This document shows, one piece after another, positions 17,102-26,154 of a stretch of 64,000 nucleotides of DNA. Numbering within the stretch: the stretch's first letter is position 1; every line of letters begins with the position of its first letter. The notes beneath the pieces were generated by a model that saw only the letters and a program-made list of their open reading frames with translations, ran no database searches and was not told where the DNA came from. The stretch comes from Caldilineaceae bacterium. GTDB lineage: Bacteria; Chloroflexota; Anaerolineae; Caldilineales; Caldilineaceae. The stretch spans positions 124,001 through 188,000 of the forward strand of contig JAJEBF010000003.1 in NCBI GenBank assembly GCA_022824025.1, in the 5' to 3' direction. A program made the translations under genes and the position numbers.

Positions 17102-18652
17102 ATGGAACTCTCGCCCGGAAAGCAACTCTTCATCGACGACTACTTCATCGAGTCGTTAACCGGCGCCAAACGCGTTCTGAACCGGCCCGTAAAGTTGACT
17201 GTAGACGGCCCCCTGGAGATTCCCTTCGATCAACCCTGGGACGCCCAGTTCGCGCAGCCGGGTCGCGTGTTCTACGACGAGAGCAACCAGCGCTTCCGCA
17301 TGTACTACCGGGCCTGGGCTGATGACCAGAACCTCCTCTGCGCGCTGGAGTCTGACGACGGGCTGAACTGGGAACGGCCAGAACTGGGTCTGGTCGAGTT
17401 CGACGGCTCAAAGCGCAACAACATCACCACTGGCTCAGCCGATCACCTCTCCATGATCCTGGACGATTTCGAGCAGGACGAAGCGCGCCGCTGGAAGCAG
17501 ATCGACAACAAGCCAAGCGGCGTAGGCGAGAAAGGCGAGCCGCGCTGGCTGGCCCGCTATTCCGCGGACGGCTATGACTGGCATCTCTTTCCCGAAGGCA
17601 GCCACAGCCAGCAGAAAATGATGTTCAACTTCGGCTCGCCCGCCGAAACATTCGGCGGCGTCATCAATCCCGATGCCCGCTACGTCCACTACTCCCAGCG
17701 CGGCTCGAACCGCCGAACGCGCGTGTTGGGCCGCCGCGACAGCGACGATTTCCTGCACTGGTCCGGCCTTCGTACAGTAATCGAACAGGACCTGCAGGAC
17801 CCGCCCGGCACCGAATTCTACGCCGCCGGCTTCGATCCGCTCAACCGCAGCGACGGCGGCCTGCACGTCCTCATGCTCCACACATTCCTGACCGACCTGG
17901 CCGAACCCTACGCCATCGCCGACGCCGAAAAATACTGGGGCGCCGGCGAGAGCGGCTCAAACGCCATGCCCGCCCGCGTTGACGGTTTCGTCGAAACGCA
18001 ACTGGCCGTAAGCCGCGACACCGTCGCCTGGACGCGCTGGCGCGAACCGTTCATCGGCCGCGGCGAGCCAGGCGCTTGGGACTGGGGCATGGTCTACACC
18101 GACGGGCCCATCCTGCACAATGATCAGCTCATGTTCTACTACATGGCCGGCAACCTCACCCACAACGGTTACAGCGCGCAGCCCTGGCAAGGACCCTACT
18201 CGACACCGAACCGCCGCGGCAAGGGCGTCGCCGTCCTGCGCCCCGACGGTTACGTCAGCGTCGAGGCTGAATCCTACGCGCCCGGCATTCTTACCACCAA
18301 TCGATTCCGCCAGGAGCGGGGCGGCCAGATCAGGGTAAACGTCGACGCGAGCGCCGGTGAGCTGCGCTACGAGCTGCTCGAAGACACCGGCCAGCCCATT
18401 CCGGGATGTACCGTCGAGGATTGCGATCCGATCCGCGAAGACACACTTGACGCCATGCTCTCCTGGAACGGCAAGCCCGGCTGGCCAGGCGTAAGCGAAG
18501 ACCGCAGCGGGCGCTTTCCGCGGTTGCACCAGTCCGAGTTCTACGTCAAGCTGCGCTTCCATGTTTCCCCCGGTACCAAACTCTATTCGCTCACCGTCGA
18601 CCCGGCTGACGTAACGCTGTATCTCATCAGGCTGAAAGGCCGCGTGGACTAG
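17102..18652 (+). CDS. Beta-propeller glycoside-hydrolase-like protein (paralogue 2)
   Basis: 516 residues with AGGA upstream of ATG. It opens with KQLFIDDYFIESLTGAKRV, the same signature as the paralogue at 1267, then repeats propeller strands: RFRMYYRAW, ALESDDGLNWERPELGLVEF, YSADGYDWHLF, RRDSDDFLHWSG. No signal peptide is present. The C-terminal 110 residues form a beta-rich module (GGQIRVNVDASAGELRYELL) that also ends the paralogues. Proteins of this type occur beside sulfatases and PhyH dioxygenases; here a PhyH gene follows within 135 bases. Glycan hydrolase or lyase activity is inferred, not shown. Confidence 0.72.
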   Translation: MELSPGKQLFIDDYFIESLTGAKRVLNRPVKLTVDGPLEIPFDQPWDAQFAQPGRVFYDESNQRFRMYYRAWADDQNLLCALESDDGLNWERPELGLVEFDGSKRNNITTGSADHLSMILDDFEQDEARRWKQIDNKPSGVGEKGEPRWLARYSADGYDWHLFPEGSHSQQKMMFNFGSPAETFGGVINPDARYVHYSQRGSNRRTRVLGRRDSDDFLHWSGLRTVIEQDLQDPPGTEFYAAGFDPLNRSDGGLHVLMLHTFLTDLAEPYAIADAEKYWGAGESGSNAMPARVDGFVETQLAVSRDTVAWTRWREPFIGRGEPGAWDWGMVYTDGPILHNDQLMFYYMAGNLTHNGYSAQPWQGPYSTPNRRGKGVAVLRPDGYVSVEAESYAPGILTTNRFRQERGGQIRVNVDASAGELRYELLEDTGQPIPGCTVEDCDPIREDTLDAMLSWNGKPGWPGVSEDRSGRFPRLHQSEFYVKLRFHVSPGTKLYSLTVDPADVTLYLIRLKGRVD

Positions 18653-18786
18653 CACGCGAAACTGTTGAAAGTCCCTGACTTCGACAATGCCGCAGGACGC
18701 CACGTCCTGATCGTTAGAACAGACTCACCGGAATGTTCCGGTGACGGAAAGCCGCCAGATTCGACCGACCCTGTCAGGAGCCCAGA

Positions 18787-19575
18787 ATGTCCGAAACACT
18801 CACAAACGAACAGTGGCGCCAGTACCAGACCCAGGGCTTCCTGCGGCTGGGAAAGGCGCTGACCAAAGCCGAACTGGCCGCCCTTCAAAAACGTATGGAT
18901 GAAATCATGTTGGGGACCGCCCCGCTCGACTACGACCGCATGGCTATGCAGCTGGACCGCGAACCGGGCACAGGGAAGCCCGGTCCACAGACCAAGGGTC
19001 ACAAAGGCGCAACGCTTAGCTACCGCAAGATCCAGGACCTGGAATATGACCCCCTGTTTCTCGCCTTCATGCAGAAGCCACTATTTCGCCATATCTGCGC
19101 ACGCGTCTACGGTGAGGAGACCACCATCGCCTGCTACCGCGCCATGTTCATGAACAAACCGGCCCGCGAAGGGACGCCGCTCATCTGGCACCAGGACCGC
19201 TGGAAATACCTGGACCGCGATCCCCTGATCACGATCTGGACGGCCCTGGATCCGGCAACGGTCGCCAACGGATGCGTTCAAATCGTTCCCGGCGCCCATC
19301 ACACCTTGATCAACCCGTCCAGTGGTTCCGGCTTCCTGACGCCGGAGCAGGCTGAAGAGCTGACGCGCGACGCTGAAACAATCTTTCTGGAGCTGGAAGC
19401 GGGCGAGAGCGTCCTGCTGCACAACCACCTGCCCCACAGTTCCGAAATCAACAATACCGACATTCCACGGCGGGCGTTCAGCGCCTGCTACATGGACGCA
19501 GCGACGACAGCGGAAAACGGGGAACAGTTCTCAGTCCTATTTGGCGAACACGCTCTTCAGCCTGAGCTGGTCTGA
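18787..19575 (+). CDS. Phytanoyl-CoA dioxygenase (PhyH) family protein
   Basis: 262 residues; AGGAG lies 6 bases before ATG. The iron-binding HxD is in LIWHQDRWKYLD, the distal His in LLHNHLPHSSEIN, and CVQIVPGAHH is the typical PhyH core strand. It should be a Fe(II)/2-oxoglutarate oxygenase acting on a small molecule. It is flanked by two propeller paralogues on the same strand with short gaps, so a shared pathway is likely. An 8-bp perfect stem (TCACCGGA/TCCGGTGA, 18726-18745) lies just upstream in the leader. Confidence 0.87.
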   Translation: MSETLTNEQWRQYQTQGFLRLGKALTKAELAALQKRMDEIMLGTAPLDYDRMAMQLDREPGTGKPGPQTKGHKGATLSYRKIQDLEYDPLFLAFMQKPLFRHICARVYGEETTIACYRAMFMNKPAREGTPLIWHQDRWKYLDRDPLITIWTALDPATVANGCVQIVPGAHHTLINPSSGSGFLTPEQAEELTRDAETIFLELEAGESVLLHNHLPHSSEINNTDIPRRAFSACYMDAATTAENGEQFSVLFGEHALQPELV

Positions 19576-19704
19576 CCGAGTGGTCGAAGCAGGGCTCTCA
19601 AATCCTGGCACGAGTCAAGCTAAGCGTCGACTCGGCAATTGCGCCTGCCTGCCTCTTCACGATCCTGAAACAGCAGCGACAACAGGTATAATCAGGAACT
19701 CTTG

Positions 19705-21228
19705 ATGCACATTGAGAACGGCGGGCCCCGCCAGCAGCTGGACGAAATCGTCCTCTTTCCCTTCGATGACCACAGCCTGCCGCTCCAATGCGGCGTGGAG
19801 CTCCGCCTCGAGGGCCACATGACGCCCTGCGGACAGACCCGCATCGCAGTGGCGCTGGGCGATGACGGCGCGCCCGACAGCGAGCGCGTCGTCTACTATG
19901 GCACTGTCCACCGCGTCGGCGATGAGCTATGGATGTGGTATCTCGGCCAGGGCAAGGACGCCGGCTGGTTCGAGCGCGTCTGCTTCGCAACCAGTACCGA
20001 CGGCTACAACTGGCACAAGCCGGACCTGGGCCTGGTAGAGTATAAGGGCAATCGACACAATAATCTCGTCGATCTCAACCAGGGCGCCCACCACGTCCAA
20101 AGTTGCGTCGTCTACCACGACCCCGACGATGCCGACTCCGATCGTCGTTTCAAAATGCTCTTTCAATCGCGCAAGTACAAGAGCCGGTTCGCCGCAGCCT
20201 TTAGCGCCGACGGACTGATATGGCGCGAATCCCCGGCCAATCCGGTCGGGTCCTGGCTGGAGATGGCGGGCGGAACGCGCCACAACGGCTGCTACTACGT
20301 GTGCGGCCAGGGCGGATCACATGCCGGCGGCGTTCGGCAGCTGGTGTCCCACATCTCCTACGACTTCGAAAACTGGTCGCAGGCCTCCTGCATGGGGATG
20401 CGCCGTTCGAACGTCACCCCCCGCTCTCCAGTAGCCGGCAGCAGCGCCGGCGAGCAGATTCACCTCGGCGCCAGCCTCTGGAATCGCGGCAATGTGATCG
20501 TCGGCTTCTACGGCATGTGGAACGGCCACCCCTCCAACGACCGCCGTCTTGTCACGATGGACCTCGGCCTCGCCGTCAGCAACGATGCTCTGCACTACCG
20601 CGAGCCGGTTCCCGATTACCCCATCGTTTCCGCCGCGGAGGACGGCTGGCAGGAGCTGCCCTTTGGCCATTCTCTGGTCAACTATCCGGCCCTGATCCAG
20701 GGGCAGGGCTTCGAACAGGTCGGCGACGAAACGCTATTCTGGTACGCGCCCTGGCCGGAACAAAGCAGTGACGGCGTTCGCGTCGCCAGCTGGCCGCGCG
20801 ACCGGCTGGGCTACTTTCAGCCATTTCCTGCCGCGCGCATGAGGACCGGGCAAGAAGCCCACGTGATCTCAGCGCCGATCGACCTGGGCGCCAGCGACGC
20901 GCAGCTCACACTCAATTTGGATGGCCTGGGGAAATATAGCGCAGTGTCCGCTGAGGTCATAGGCGAGCGCCTGGAGCCAATTGCGGGATTCACGGCAGCG
21001 GACTGCGTCGCGCCGACCTCATCCGGATTGGCACAACCAGTCACCTGGAAGGACCGTGCAACCCTGCCATGCGAACACGGCCCGGTCCGCCTCCGTCTCA
21101 ACTTTTCCGGTGTCCGCGTGGAAGACATAAAGCTGTATGCCGCGTACCTTGCCAGAGCGGGGACATTGAGCCCTGTAGGACAGCCCGCGAACGAAGGTCA
21201 AGAACCAAAGGGAAATCGCCATGTATGA
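19705..21228 (+). CDS. Beta-propeller glycoside-hydrolase-like protein (paralogue 3)
   Basis: 507 residues from ATG 19705, with AGGA seven bases upstream; a TTG immediately before is less likely. Propeller-type strands are visible (ELWMWYLGQG, FATSTDGYNWHKPDLGLVEY, FSADGLIWRES, SYDFENWSQAS, WYAPWPE). It lacks the N-terminal LFIDDY signature of the other two, starting instead with a strand region about the local equivalent of blade one. The C-terminus again carries the beta module (DAQLTLNLDGLGKYSAVSAE). Its last 8 bases overlap the next gene, so the two are probably co-translated. Confidence 0.7.
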   Translation: MHIENGGPRQQLDEIVLFPFDDHSLPLQCGVELRLEGHMTPCGQTRIAVALGDDGAPDSERVVYYGTVHRVGDELWMWYLGQGKDAGWFERVCFATSTDGYNWHKPDLGLVEYKGNRHNNLVDLNQGAHHVQSCVVYHDPDDADSDRRFKMLFQSRKYKSRFAAAFSADGLIWRESPANPVGSWLEMAGGTRHNGCYYVCGQGGSHAGGVRQLVSHISYDFENWSQASCMGMRRSNVTPRSPVAGSSAGEQIHLGASLWNRGNVIVGFYGMWNGHPSNDRRLVTMDLGLAVSNDALHYREPVPDYPIVSAAEDGWQELPFGHSLVNYPALIQGQGFEQVGDETLFWYAPWPEQSSDGVRVASWPRDRLGYFQPFPAARMRTGQEAHVISAPIDLGASDAQLTLNLDGLGKYSAVSAEVIGERLEPIAGFTAADCVAPTSSGLAQPVTWKDRATLPCEHGPVRLRLNFSGVRVEDIKLYAAYLARAGTLSPVGQPANEGQEPKGNRHV

Positions 21229-22060
21229 AAGCGTGAAGGTAGCCGCCATCTCCTATCGACCCGCCAAGTGGGACAAAGAGTACAATGCCCAGAGAATGGA
21301 AGAGCTGTTTGTCGAGGCCGCCCGGGAAGAGCCGCGCATGATCCTGATTACCGAGGGCGCGCTCGAAGGCTACGTTGTCATGGACGTGGTCGAAGGTCGC
21401 GCCAGCGCCGATGACCTGATCGACGTCGCCGAACCCATCGACGGCCCCTATATCCGCCGCTTCCAGAAGCTGGCCCGCACGCTCAACACCTGCCTCGCCT
21501 TCGGATTCGCCGAACGAATCGGCGAAGAAGCCTACAACTGCGCACTCTTTCTCGACCAGGAGGGCGAAATCTGTGGCCGCTACCACAAGGTCCAACTGGC
21601 GGAGGGCACCCATTCCTCCTGGCGCTTCAACCGCGTCGGCCACCGCCTTCGCGCCTTCGATACACCAATTGGCCGCGCCGGCTTCGTCATCTGCAACGAC
21701 CGCTGGAACCCGGAAATCGTCCGCGCCCTCGTCCTCGACGGCGCCCGCATCATCCTCATTCCCTCATACGGGAGCAAGACCAAAGGGCAGAACCAGGCCG
21801 TACTGGCCAGGGCCAGGGAGAATGGCGTTCCCATCGTTGAGGCCAACGTCGGCATGAATCTCATCATCAGCAAAGGTGAAGTCTGCGCCTACCAATGGGG
21901 AAACGACCAGATCACCTACGGCGTCGTCGACGTTCCGGTCGCGCCGGGCCCCGAATCAGCGCGCAAGGCTGAGCGAAACTACCTCGCAGCCCAGAAACCG
22001 GAGATGGAACGTCGTTACCAGAGGACGTTGCAAAGAGTTCGCCAGAAAGAAACCGCTTAG
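21221..22060 (+). CDS. Carbon-nitrogen hydrolase (nitrilase superfamily)
   Basis: 279 residues, ATG inside the end of the preceding gene. The Glu-Lys-Cys triad is complete: LITEGALEGY, GRYHKVQLAEG and GFVICNDRWNPE. The family hydrolyses amides, carbamoyl groups or nitriles, and members near D-amino-acid deacylases often act as N-carbamoylases or amidases. The next gene, 49 bases later, is a D-aminoacylase-type amidohydrolase, so both may act on N-substituted amino acids or amino sugars. No N-terminal signal is present, so the enzyme is cytoplasmic. Confidence 0.88.
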   Translation: MYESVKVAAISYRPAKWDKEYNAQRMEELFVEAAREEPRMILITEGALEGYVVMDVVEGRASADDLIDVAEPIDGPYIRRFQKLARTLNTCLAFGFAERIGEEAYNCALFLDQEGEICGRYHKVQLAEGTHSSWRFNRVGHRLRAFDTPIGRAGFVICNDRWNPEIVRALVLDGARIILIPSYGSKTKGQNQAVLARARENGVPIVEANVGMNLIISKGEVCAYQWGNDQITYGVVDVPVAPGPESARKAERNYLAAQKPEMERRYQRTLQRVRQKETA

Positions 22061-22109
22061 TTCACCTGCGCCTGATTCCCGAATCCAGCCTCAAAGGGAG
22101 AACGTCCTC

Positions 22110-23675
22110 GTGTTCGATACCGTTGTACTGGGTGGAACGATCATAGACGGCTCCCGCGCGCAACGCCGGCGCGCGGACGTGGGCATCCGCGGCGACAGAA
22201 TCGCCGCCGTTGGCGACCTGAGCGGCGCCAACGCCGCACATACCATCCACGCCGCCAACAGAATCGTCGCGCCCGGTTTCGTCGACGCCCACAACCATTC
22301 TGACGGCTGGCTCCTGCGGAAGCCCCACCTGGTCAGCAAAACCTCCCAAGGCTTCACCACCGAAGTGATCATGGCAGACGGCATCTCCTACGCGCCGGTC
22401 AGCCGCGAGACAGCCCGCGACTGGCTCTACTACATGCGCGGTCTGAACGCCCTCCGCATGCAGGACTACACGGGCTGGGAAACAATGGGCGACTATATGG
22501 CTCTCCTCCACCGGCGCAACGTTCAAAACGCGATCGCCCAGATTCCCTATGCCAATGTGCGCACCTTGATCTGCGGCTGGGGACCGTCCCCGCCCGACGA
22601 CGCGCAGATGCAACAGATCCAGCTGCAAGTGGAGCAAGGCATGCAAGAGGGCGCCTGCGGCCTTTCGACCGGCCTCGACTACGCGGCCCAGTGCTTCGCC
22701 TCCACCGACGAGCTGGTCGCCGCCTGCCAGCCCATGGCCGGCGCCCAGGGCCTGTACGCCACCCATATGCGCTACAAGCAAGGGACTCTGCCCGCCCTCA
22801 AGGAGGCTGTCGAGATCGGTCGACGCGCCGGCGTCCCTGTCCACATCTCCCATCTCAAGGCCGCCAGCGAAGCCGACACCGAGGCCATTCTTGCCTACGT
22901 CGATCAGGTCGCCATCCATGAGGTCGACTTCTCCTTCGATGTTTATCCCTATCTGCCCGGGTCAACAATGCTCAACTATCTCCTGCCTTACGAAATCTGG
23001 CACGACGGACCCTTGGCCGCGGTGCCCAGGCTCCGCGATCCTGCCATGCGCGCCCACATTCGCCGCAGCCTGCGGGCCTACGCCCCGGATATGAATGCAA
23101 TCAGGATCGCCTGGCTGCCAGGCAAGGAAAACAGCATCTACCTGGGCAAAACGCTGGCTGAGTATATTGAGGAAGTGGGAAAGGAGCCGCAGGACGCCCT
23201 ATGCGATCTCCTGATCGAAGAAAATCTGGCTGTGCTGCTCGTCTTCTTCCAGGGAGATGACCGGTACGTCGAGCCATTTCTCGCCCACGAAAACCACATG
23301 ATCGGCACCGACGGTGTCTACCACGAAGACGGCGTCATCCATCCCCGCCAGTACGGTTCCGCGGCGCGGCTCCTGGGGTCGTGCGTGCGCAAAGGACTGT
23401 TTTCGCTCGAAGACGCAGTCTGGAAACTGAGCGGCGCCCCCGCCGCCCGCTTCGGTCTCAAAGACCGCGGCAAATTGAGCCAGGGCTGCTTCGCCGACCT
23501 TGTCATCTTCGATCCCGACGCGATCCAGGACAACGCTACCTTCTCGCAACCGCATCAGCTTTCGGACGGAATCGGAGACGTGATCGTGAACGGGGAACCC
23601 GTCATCCGCAGCGGCGCCCCCGTCAGTTTCACCGGTCCCGATCTACCGGGCAGGTCACTGCGTTTTAACAAGTAA
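22110..23675 (+). CDS. N-acyl-D-amino-acid deacylase family amidohydrolase
   Basis: 521 residues from GTG 22110, with GGGAG nine bases upstream; this gives the expected N-terminus FDTVVLGGTIIDGS. Metal-site motifs of the D-aminoacylase branch are visible: VAPGFVDAHNHSDGW (HxH), GACGLSTGLDYA, THMRYKQG, VHISHLKAAS and MIGTDGVYHEDG. The enzyme should cleave N-acyl or related groups with one or two zinc ions. The C-terminal composite domain (GKLSQGCFADLVIFDPD) is complete. It closes the run propeller-PhyH-propeller-nitrilase-deacylase, all on one strand with short gaps. Confidence 0.88.
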   Translation: MFDTVVLGGTIIDGSRAQRRRADVGIRGDRIAAVGDLSGANAAHTIHAANRIVAPGFVDAHNHSDGWLLRKPHLVSKTSQGFTTEVIMADGISYAPVSRETARDWLYYMRGLNALRMQDYTGWETMGDYMALLHRRNVQNAIAQIPYANVRTLICGWGPSPPDDAQMQQIQLQVEQGMQEGACGLSTGLDYAAQCFASTDELVAACQPMAGAQGLYATHMRYKQGTLPALKEAVEIGRRAGVPVHISHLKAASEADTEAILAYVDQVAIHEVDFSFDVYPYLPGSTMLNYLLPYEIWHDGPLAAVPRLRDPAMRAHIRRSLRAYAPDMNAIRIAWLPGKENSIYLGKTLAEYIEEVGKEPQDALCDLLIEENLAVLLVFFQGDDRYVEPFLAHENHMIGTDGVYHEDGVIHPRQYGSAARLLGSCVRKGLFSLEDAVWKLSGAPAARFGLKDRGKLSQGCFADLVIFDPDAIQDNATFSQPHQLSDGIGDVIVNGEPVIRSGAPVSFTGPDLPGRSLRFNK

Positions 23676-23821
23676 ATTCTACCGAAAATCTCCGGACATG
23701 TGGCTACATCCTCGCGCGTTTCCCCGCAGCCGCGCTCGCAGGCCGGCTTACCGCCTCTGCCCGCGAATAAAAATCTCTACCCCCCATGCCCAGCGCCGTG
23801 CCTCCCTGTCAGGATCCGTCC

Positions 23822-25255
23822 TCAACCGTCGGCAGGCGGCGTCGGGATGGCGTTCGCTACCTCCACGTTCTCGGTATTGGCAGCGGTTACAAGGGACGCG
23901 TTAACCCAGCCGGTTTGACCGTAATAATCAATTCGCCACCAGTCCCCCTCCGGGTTTTTGCCGGTTACCGCAAACTGCTGTCCCGTCGACGACCCGCCAA
24001 TTACAGGATATAGTGTGCCCGGCCCCGTACGCACATTAATCACGCCTTCAAATGTAACCGCGGGCGCTCCCGGCTCCACCTGAACTGCTGTCGTCGGCAA
24101 GGATTCGGGCCCTGAAGGCACCGGCGTTGCATTGGCCACGGGCACCGCTTCCGCATTGGATGCCACCACAAAAGGGGCGTAAAGCCACCCGATCTGCCCT
24201 TCAAAATCGATCCGCCACCAGTCCTCCGAACCACTCTTCCCCGTGATGACAAACTCCTGTCCGGCCTCGGCGGTGCCAATCACATCATAGTCGGTGCCTG
24301 CCCCGCTTCGTATATTCATCTCTCCGAGCAGAATGACCGTGGCTTCGCCCTGCCCGGCCGCTTCATCGCCCGGCGCGCTCACTTCAGGAGGAGAGTTCTC
24401 CTCCTCGCTGTCCACGACCGGTACGTTCTCCCCGTTCGTGGCCGTCACATATTCCCCAAAGACCCAACCAGCCTGGCCCTCGAAATCGATCTGCCACCAG
24501 TCTCCGTCCCCGTTCTTGCCTGTGATAACATATTCCTGCCCTGAATATGCGCCGCCGACTCGCTCCTCCTCCGTGCTCGGACCGTGGCGCACGTTCACGT
24601 CTTCGAGAATGGTTGCGGTCCCTGTCTCCGGTTCCTGCCCCGCTCCTGCCGGCGGGGCCGTGCCCGCCGTTGAACTCCCCGCAATAGGGACATTTTCTGC
24701 ATTGGCGGCCAGGACAAACGGCGCGTATATCCAGCCGGGCTCACCGTTATAGTCGACCTGCCACCATTCGCCATCCTCGCTCCGACCCGTGATCACGAAC
24801 TCCTCTCCCGCCGTCGCCCCCCCGATTCTCTCCGCGTCGGTGCCGGGCCCGCCCCGCACGTTCATGTCGCCCTGAACCGTTATGATCGCTTCACTGGCCG
24901 CAGGCTGTTCCATTGCCTCGCCGGTCGCGGTGGCCGTGGCGGTCGCCAATATCAAAGGCGTCGGCGTCGGAGACACCGTCTCTGTTGGCTGCGCAGTCGC
25001 CGTGGACGTTGCCGGTGGCGGCATGGCCGTGCTGGTACTGGTGGAAACAAGAGGGATGGCCGTACTCGTCGGCGCCTGTTCCGGCGGGCTTTCTTCGCTG
25101 CCTTGCCGGTTGCATGCGCCAACCAGGCCAATCGCCAGAATCAGGAACGCCAGAATCGTCCCCGCCGCCCGTGACCTGCGCCGCAATCCCCCCCTTTCAC
25201 CGTTCGGCAGTTCCGACTTGGAGGCTACACGTATCTTTTTTCCCTTTTGACTCAT
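23822..25255 (-). CDS. Lipoprotein with four bacterial SH3 repeats
   Basis: 477 residues from ATG 25255, eleven bases after the stop of the kinase-like gene. A basic leader and hydrophobic helix end in a lipobox LVGAC (Cys48), so the protein is probably lipid-anchored outside. A Thr/Pro/Ala-rich linker follows, then four SH3b repeats of about 70 residues, each with NVR.GPGT, FVITG, WW.IDF.GQ.GW and ENVPVA motifs. SH3b domains bind peptidoglycan or other wall polymers. Linkers between repeats are rich in Pro, Ala and Glu and differ in length. Confidence 0.87.
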   Translation of the reverse strand: MSQKGKKIRVASKSELPNGERGGLRRRSRAAGTILAFLILAIGLVGACNRQGSEESPPEQAPTSTAIPLVSTSTSTAMPPPATSTATAQPTETVSPTPTPLILATATATATGEAMEQPAASEAIITVQGDMNVRGGPGTDAERIGGATAGEEFVITGRSEDGEWWQVDYNGEPGWIYAPFVLAANAENVPIAGSSTAGTAPPAGAGQEPETGTATILEDVNVRHGPSTEEERVGGAYSGQEYVITGKNGDGDWWQIDFEGQAGWVFGEYVTATNGENVPVVDSEEENSPPEVSAPGDEAAGQGEATVILLGEMNIRSGAGTDYDVIGTAEAGQEFVITGKSGSEDWWRIDFEGQIGWLYAPFVVASNAEAVPVANATPVPSGPESLPTTAVQVEPGAPAVTFEGVINVRTGPGTLYPVIGGSSTGQQFAVTGKNPEGDWWRIDYYGQTGWVNASLVTAANTENVEVANAIPTPPADG

Positions 25256-25266
25256 GGAATTGCCCC

Positions 25267-25890
25267 TCAATCGGGCCTGTCAGTGCGGGCGGCATGCACA
25301 ATCAGCGCTACCGCCGTTGCCTCGGGAATGCGGCCCGTGTCCAGCATCAGATGATAGTGCCGGCTGTTCTTCCAGTCCGCGCTGGTGAAGAATCTCTGGT
25401 ACCAGTTGCGCCTCTGTTCGTCCGCCAGACCAATGATTCGCTCTGCTGTGCCAATCTCCGCCATGCCCCGACGCCGCTGAATTCGGCTGGCCCGGGTTTT
25501 CGGCGCCGCAAAGAGGTGGACGTGCAGCGCAGCCGGATGGTCCTCCAGAATCAACTGGGTTCCCCGCCCGACAAAGACCACGTTTCCCCTATCGGCCAGC
25601 GCCCGAATTGCGTTCTTCATCCCTTCCACATATGTCTCCTGGTTCATCGGCCGGTTCCGGCGATTCGGATCGGCTGAGAACAGCGAACGCATCTCCTGGC
25701 TGACAACGCCGGCGCGCGACATCAGCTTCTCCTCCGCCTCAACGATCACCTCGACCTCAACACCGGCCTGTCTCGCCATCTCAGCGAGGACTTCCTTATC
25801 GATACATGGGGCGTTTAGCTCATGCCCAACCGCCTCGGCAATGCGCGTGCCTCTTGAACCCAGTTCGCGGGAAATTGTAACAACGGTCAT
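25267..25890 (-). CDS. Cytidylate-kinase-like family protein
   Basis: 207 residues with a very strong AAGGAGG site. It starts MTVVTISRELGSRGTRIAEAV, where the P-loop of nucleotide kinases is modified, and contains VVFVGRGTQLILEDHP, RASRIQRRRG and RRNWYQRFF, the family pattern of Cytidylate_kin2 proteins. The true substrate of this family is not well defined; CMP phosphorylation is not assured. It is likely co-transcribed with the SH3 lipoprotein that starts 11 bases after its stop. Confidence 0.85.
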   Translation of the reverse strand: MTVVTISRELGSRGTRIAEAVGHELNAPCIDKEVLAEMARQAGVEVEVIVEAEEKLMSRAGVVSQEMRSLFSADPNRRNRPMNQETYVEGMKNAIRALADRGNVVFVGRGTQLILEDHPAALHVHLFAAPKTRASRIQRRRGMAEIGTAERIIGLADEQRRNWYQRFFTSADWKNSRHYHLMLDTGRIPEATAVALIVHAARTDRPD

Positions 25891-26154
25891 TCTTGCCTCC
25901 TTTAGACAGAAAACACCGAAGCACGCCCCTCAATGCAGTCCCATGTCACATTCCCATGCATCAAAATCAATGCTTCTCTCAGGATACCATCACTTCGGCG
26001 AGCCTCCTCGCCCCTATCTAGCGCTGAAGCGCCAGCCTTGGTCCTGCGAACATGCCAACGACCAGCTCGCTGCATTCCGGTCATCAGGACCGGATTCTTC
26101 CTCCTGCCTCCCCCAGCGGCTAAAGATGCATCCCGCCTGATTGCGGCCCGCATC
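25891..26154. other. Short intergenic region
   Basis: 264 bases between two minus-strand genes. It should hold the promoter of the kinase-like gene. No repeat, RNA or conserved gene was seen. Confidence 0.35.
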
